A stretch of 64,000 nt of DNA, taken from assembly GCA_039545295.1 (NCBI GenBank), contig BCIK01000004.1:621389-685388 (forward strand), given 5' to 3'. The translations under genes and the position numbers were made by a program. The notes under the pieces were generated by a model, which saw only the letters and a list, made by a program, of their open reading frames with translations, made no database searches and was not told where the DNA came from. Positions 61,979-64,000 of the stretch are shown in pieces. This DNA comes from Udeniomyces pyricola (Eukaryota > Basidiomycota > Tremellomycetes > Cystofilobasidiales > Mrakiaceae). Position 1 is the first letter of the stretch; every line of letters begins with the position of its first letter.

Positions 61979-62559
61979 GATAAGGAGGAGTGTAAGCTGT
62001 GGGCCGGCAGAATAAGGGATGGGTGAGGATGGGATGAAGCGTTGATGGATGCTGTTCGTTGCGACGTGGGACTATTATGGACTATGATCAGTTGAGGGAG
62101 GACTCGTACTCGCGGCCGATTGCAGGAGGAGGAAAAGGAAAGCCGTCCATCATCATCATCACCGGCCTCTTTCATCCGATCCCTCTTCGTTCCGGCAATC
62201 ATGTTGTCATTGCCACGGACATATATATATGTGTGTATATGTATTATGCATCATGATCAATTCATCATCATGTATCATGACAACGCTCCATCACCTTTGC
62301 CTCATCAACCGGCTTGCCTCAATTATTCACATCGTCTAAATGTACCATCCTTGCTTGCCCTGTTTCAGCTCCCCTCCCAACTCAACTGTCCTCGAAATCA
62401 AACACGGCCTCACCCTTCATGAGAATCCGGGTGCGATATTCCGGCCATATCATACAAATCACTCATCTCATCATTCGTCAACGTCGACCGGTCCATACGC
62501 CGTCACGATCACCATCCTTCATCCAAATCTCTGTCCCTCCTTTCGGTCGCTCACATCCT
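61979..62559. other. Spacer between minus-strand genes
   Basis: About 580 bases upstream of the small gene at 61978 and downstream of the PhzF gene. TATATA/TGTGTATA sequence near 62220-62245. No gene supported. Confidence 0.45.
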
Positions 62560-63889
62560 TCACAACGGAGGCACAGAAATCCAACCCTCCCCAACCTTGG
62601 CGACAGTTCCGCCCACTCGGCACTCTCCGATGACGCCAGCCGTGTCGCCGACCGTGATTTGCCCGATGAGATGCGCAGGTCGCTTCATCTCGACTCCTTG
62701 AGAGGTCACATACGTTGTCGTCGAGTTGGGCGCAAGAGAGAACGAATGAAGGAGAACCGGCCCGAGACTTGAAAGGTTGACCAAGGTGTAACGGGTCAAG
62801 AGATGGGAAAGCAAAGGAAGTCGGCATGTCAGTGTGTGTGGTCCAAGCGTCGCTGGGCAGGGAAATGTTTCGATAAGAAAGAGGAAAAAAAAAGGGGGGA
62901 TCAAGGAAATCTAAAAGTCAAGAAACACAAGTTTACCTGACACAAGCACTGCCTGTGGCAGAGTCCTCTCCAAAATCCGTGTAAAACATGCGTGCATGAA
63001 CCCTCAGCTCGTCTTGTTGGCTCTCGTTCCTTTCGGCAAAGAACGCGTACACGCCCGAAGCTGCAAACTCTTCTCCCAAATCCTTGCGGAGCGCTTCGAG
63101 GAACGTCTTGATGCCATCTCCGTTGCCCTTGGCGTTCTCGACATCTTGCTCGCGTTGAAATTGGACGTGTAGGAACGGGAGACCGCAGCTAGAAACGCGA
63201 ATCCCCTCCGAGACGAGAGGAGTCGTCTTGGGAAGACCAAGTGTTTCAAGTAGCATGCCAATGTGCGGAGAGGTTGGGGGGAGAAGGGAAGAGAGATGCT
63301 TGTGTGGTGCCGAGAGAAAAAGGGGATCCGATTGGGAAGGCGAGCCCGTCACCGAGACGGTGATGAGACCGGCCTTGCAGTGCTGCCTCAGGTGTGATAC
63401 ATTAGCACCATGGGCATCAACTACAGTCGTTGAGGGGTCTTGACTGTGCTTGGCGGTTGAAACCAGGGATCGGTCGAGGAGGGAGAACGCCGTGCCGAGG
63501 GTGGGATGACCAGCAAAGGGCAACTCTTCGTCGATAGTAAAGATGCGGACGTTGTAGTCGAGAGCGTCATGGATGTTCGGGTCAGGAAGAGATGGGAACG
63601 TCGTTTCCGAGAGGTTGAATTCTAGCTTGGTATGAGAGAAGGGCAAGTCCAAGGTATCCGATGAGATGAGTGTGGTCAGCGAGTATCGGACCGACGAATT
63701 TTACCAACGGTTAGCATAGGGAACTGAGCTCGCACGTGTAGCAATGGTCTGAAGTTGAGCTTGAGACAAATCCTGAGCGCCGTAGACGACGGCCAGTGGG
63801 TTGCCCGTGAAGGGGATATTTGGCGGCAGCGTAAAAACGTCGACGAGATCGTAGGAGAGACGTGTGGGTGGGGCGTCTGGCATTGTCAT
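62560..63889 (-). CDS. PhzF-family (phenazine biosynthesis-like) isomerase/epimerase
   Basis: Exon 1 about 63889-63736 (MTMPDAPPTRLSYDLVDVFT, then GNPLAVVYGAQDLSQAQLQTI). Exon 2 about 63621-62937 carries the family signatures: FNLSETTFPSLPDP with the conserved Glu, VRIFTIDEELPFAGHPTLGTA, and near the end FYTDFGEDSATGSAC. Exon 3 ends YVTSQGVEMKRPAHLIGQIT then GGTVAKVGEGWISVPPL at 62560. About 370 residues, slightly long for the family (about 300). Acts as a two-fold epimerase/isomerase-like enzyme in the cytosol; substrate unknown in fungi. At the exon 2/3 junction the best donor (CAG|GTAAAC near 62937) and the only clear acceptor (GCCCAG near 62856) leave the C-terminal part one base out of phase; see findings. 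Confidence 0.85.
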
Positions 63890-64000
63890 AGTGTCGATCG
63901 ATCAGCTGGTGGGAAAGATGAAGGAGCTAGTTGGAGATTTGGATGGTGACACTAGGGCCGGCAAGAAGCTGGTCAGATTCATGCTGGAAGATGGCCCATG
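63890..64000. promoter_or_regulatory. Putative PhzF promoter at window edge
   Basis: Only 111 bases are present upstream of the ATG; no element is assigned. Confidence 0.3.

Overview
The window reads as nuclear DNA of a basidiomycete yeast or filamentous fungus, possibly Pucciniomycotina (red-yeast lineage); the lineage call is inference. Support: compact protein genes with many short (about 60-250 nt) GT-AG introns, pyrimidine-rich leaders, and fungal gene content (alpha-aminoadipate reductase LYS2, a Pkc1-type kinase with the fungal DYG motif, Hos3-type deacetylase, Kgd4, UNC-50/Gmh1). There are three stretches of undetermined bases (N), at or beside G/C homopolymers. No transposon, CRISPR, rRNA or tRNA was found.

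Layout. 1-2.8 kb: no supported gene. 2.8-6.0 kb (+): large low-complexity transcription factor with a zinc cluster at its C-terminus. 8.4-10.7 kb (-): mitochondrial malate dehydrogenase, fully resolved into 7 exons. 11.4-16.3 kb (-): protein kinase C. 18.6-19.5 kb (+): DUF4385 protein, convergent with Kgd4 (19.7-20.4 kb, -). 20.8-24.0 kb (-): Hos3-like histone deacetylase. 24.4-25.3 kb (-): YjbQ/UPF0047 protein. 26.9-29.5 kb (+): MFS transporter. 30.3-35.4 kb (+): RA-PH adaptor-like protein. 37.0-43.6 kb (-): a disordered R/G-rich protein and a WW-domain protein, which may be one gene. 43.9-46.0 kb (+): UNC-50. 46.4-48.0 kb (-): unrecognised helical protein, divergent from LYS2 (48.4-54.2 kb, +). 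55.0-57.6 kb (-): Thr-rich repeat protein and a Ser-rich secreted protein. 59.6-61.1 kb (-): GTP cyclohydrolase II. 61.5-62.0 kb (-): small unrecognised protein. 62.6-63.9 kb (-): PhzF-family protein.

The genes do not form a pathway cluster. Two are mitochondrial TCA-cycle related (MDH and Kgd4), two are biosynthetic (lysine LYS2, riboflavin RIB1), and several relate to cell wall or signalling (Pkc1, RA-PH, secreted repeat proteins). I did not find a convincing novel system. The best leads are the possible WW/RGG single gene with a 1.46-kb intron, the two unrecognised proteins, the Thr-rich surface-like repeat gene, the transcription factor architecture, and a strand bias of poly-C runs towards the sense strand of introns and leaders. 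Exon boundaries are read by eye; where reading phases were checked they are stated, otherwise they are approximate.
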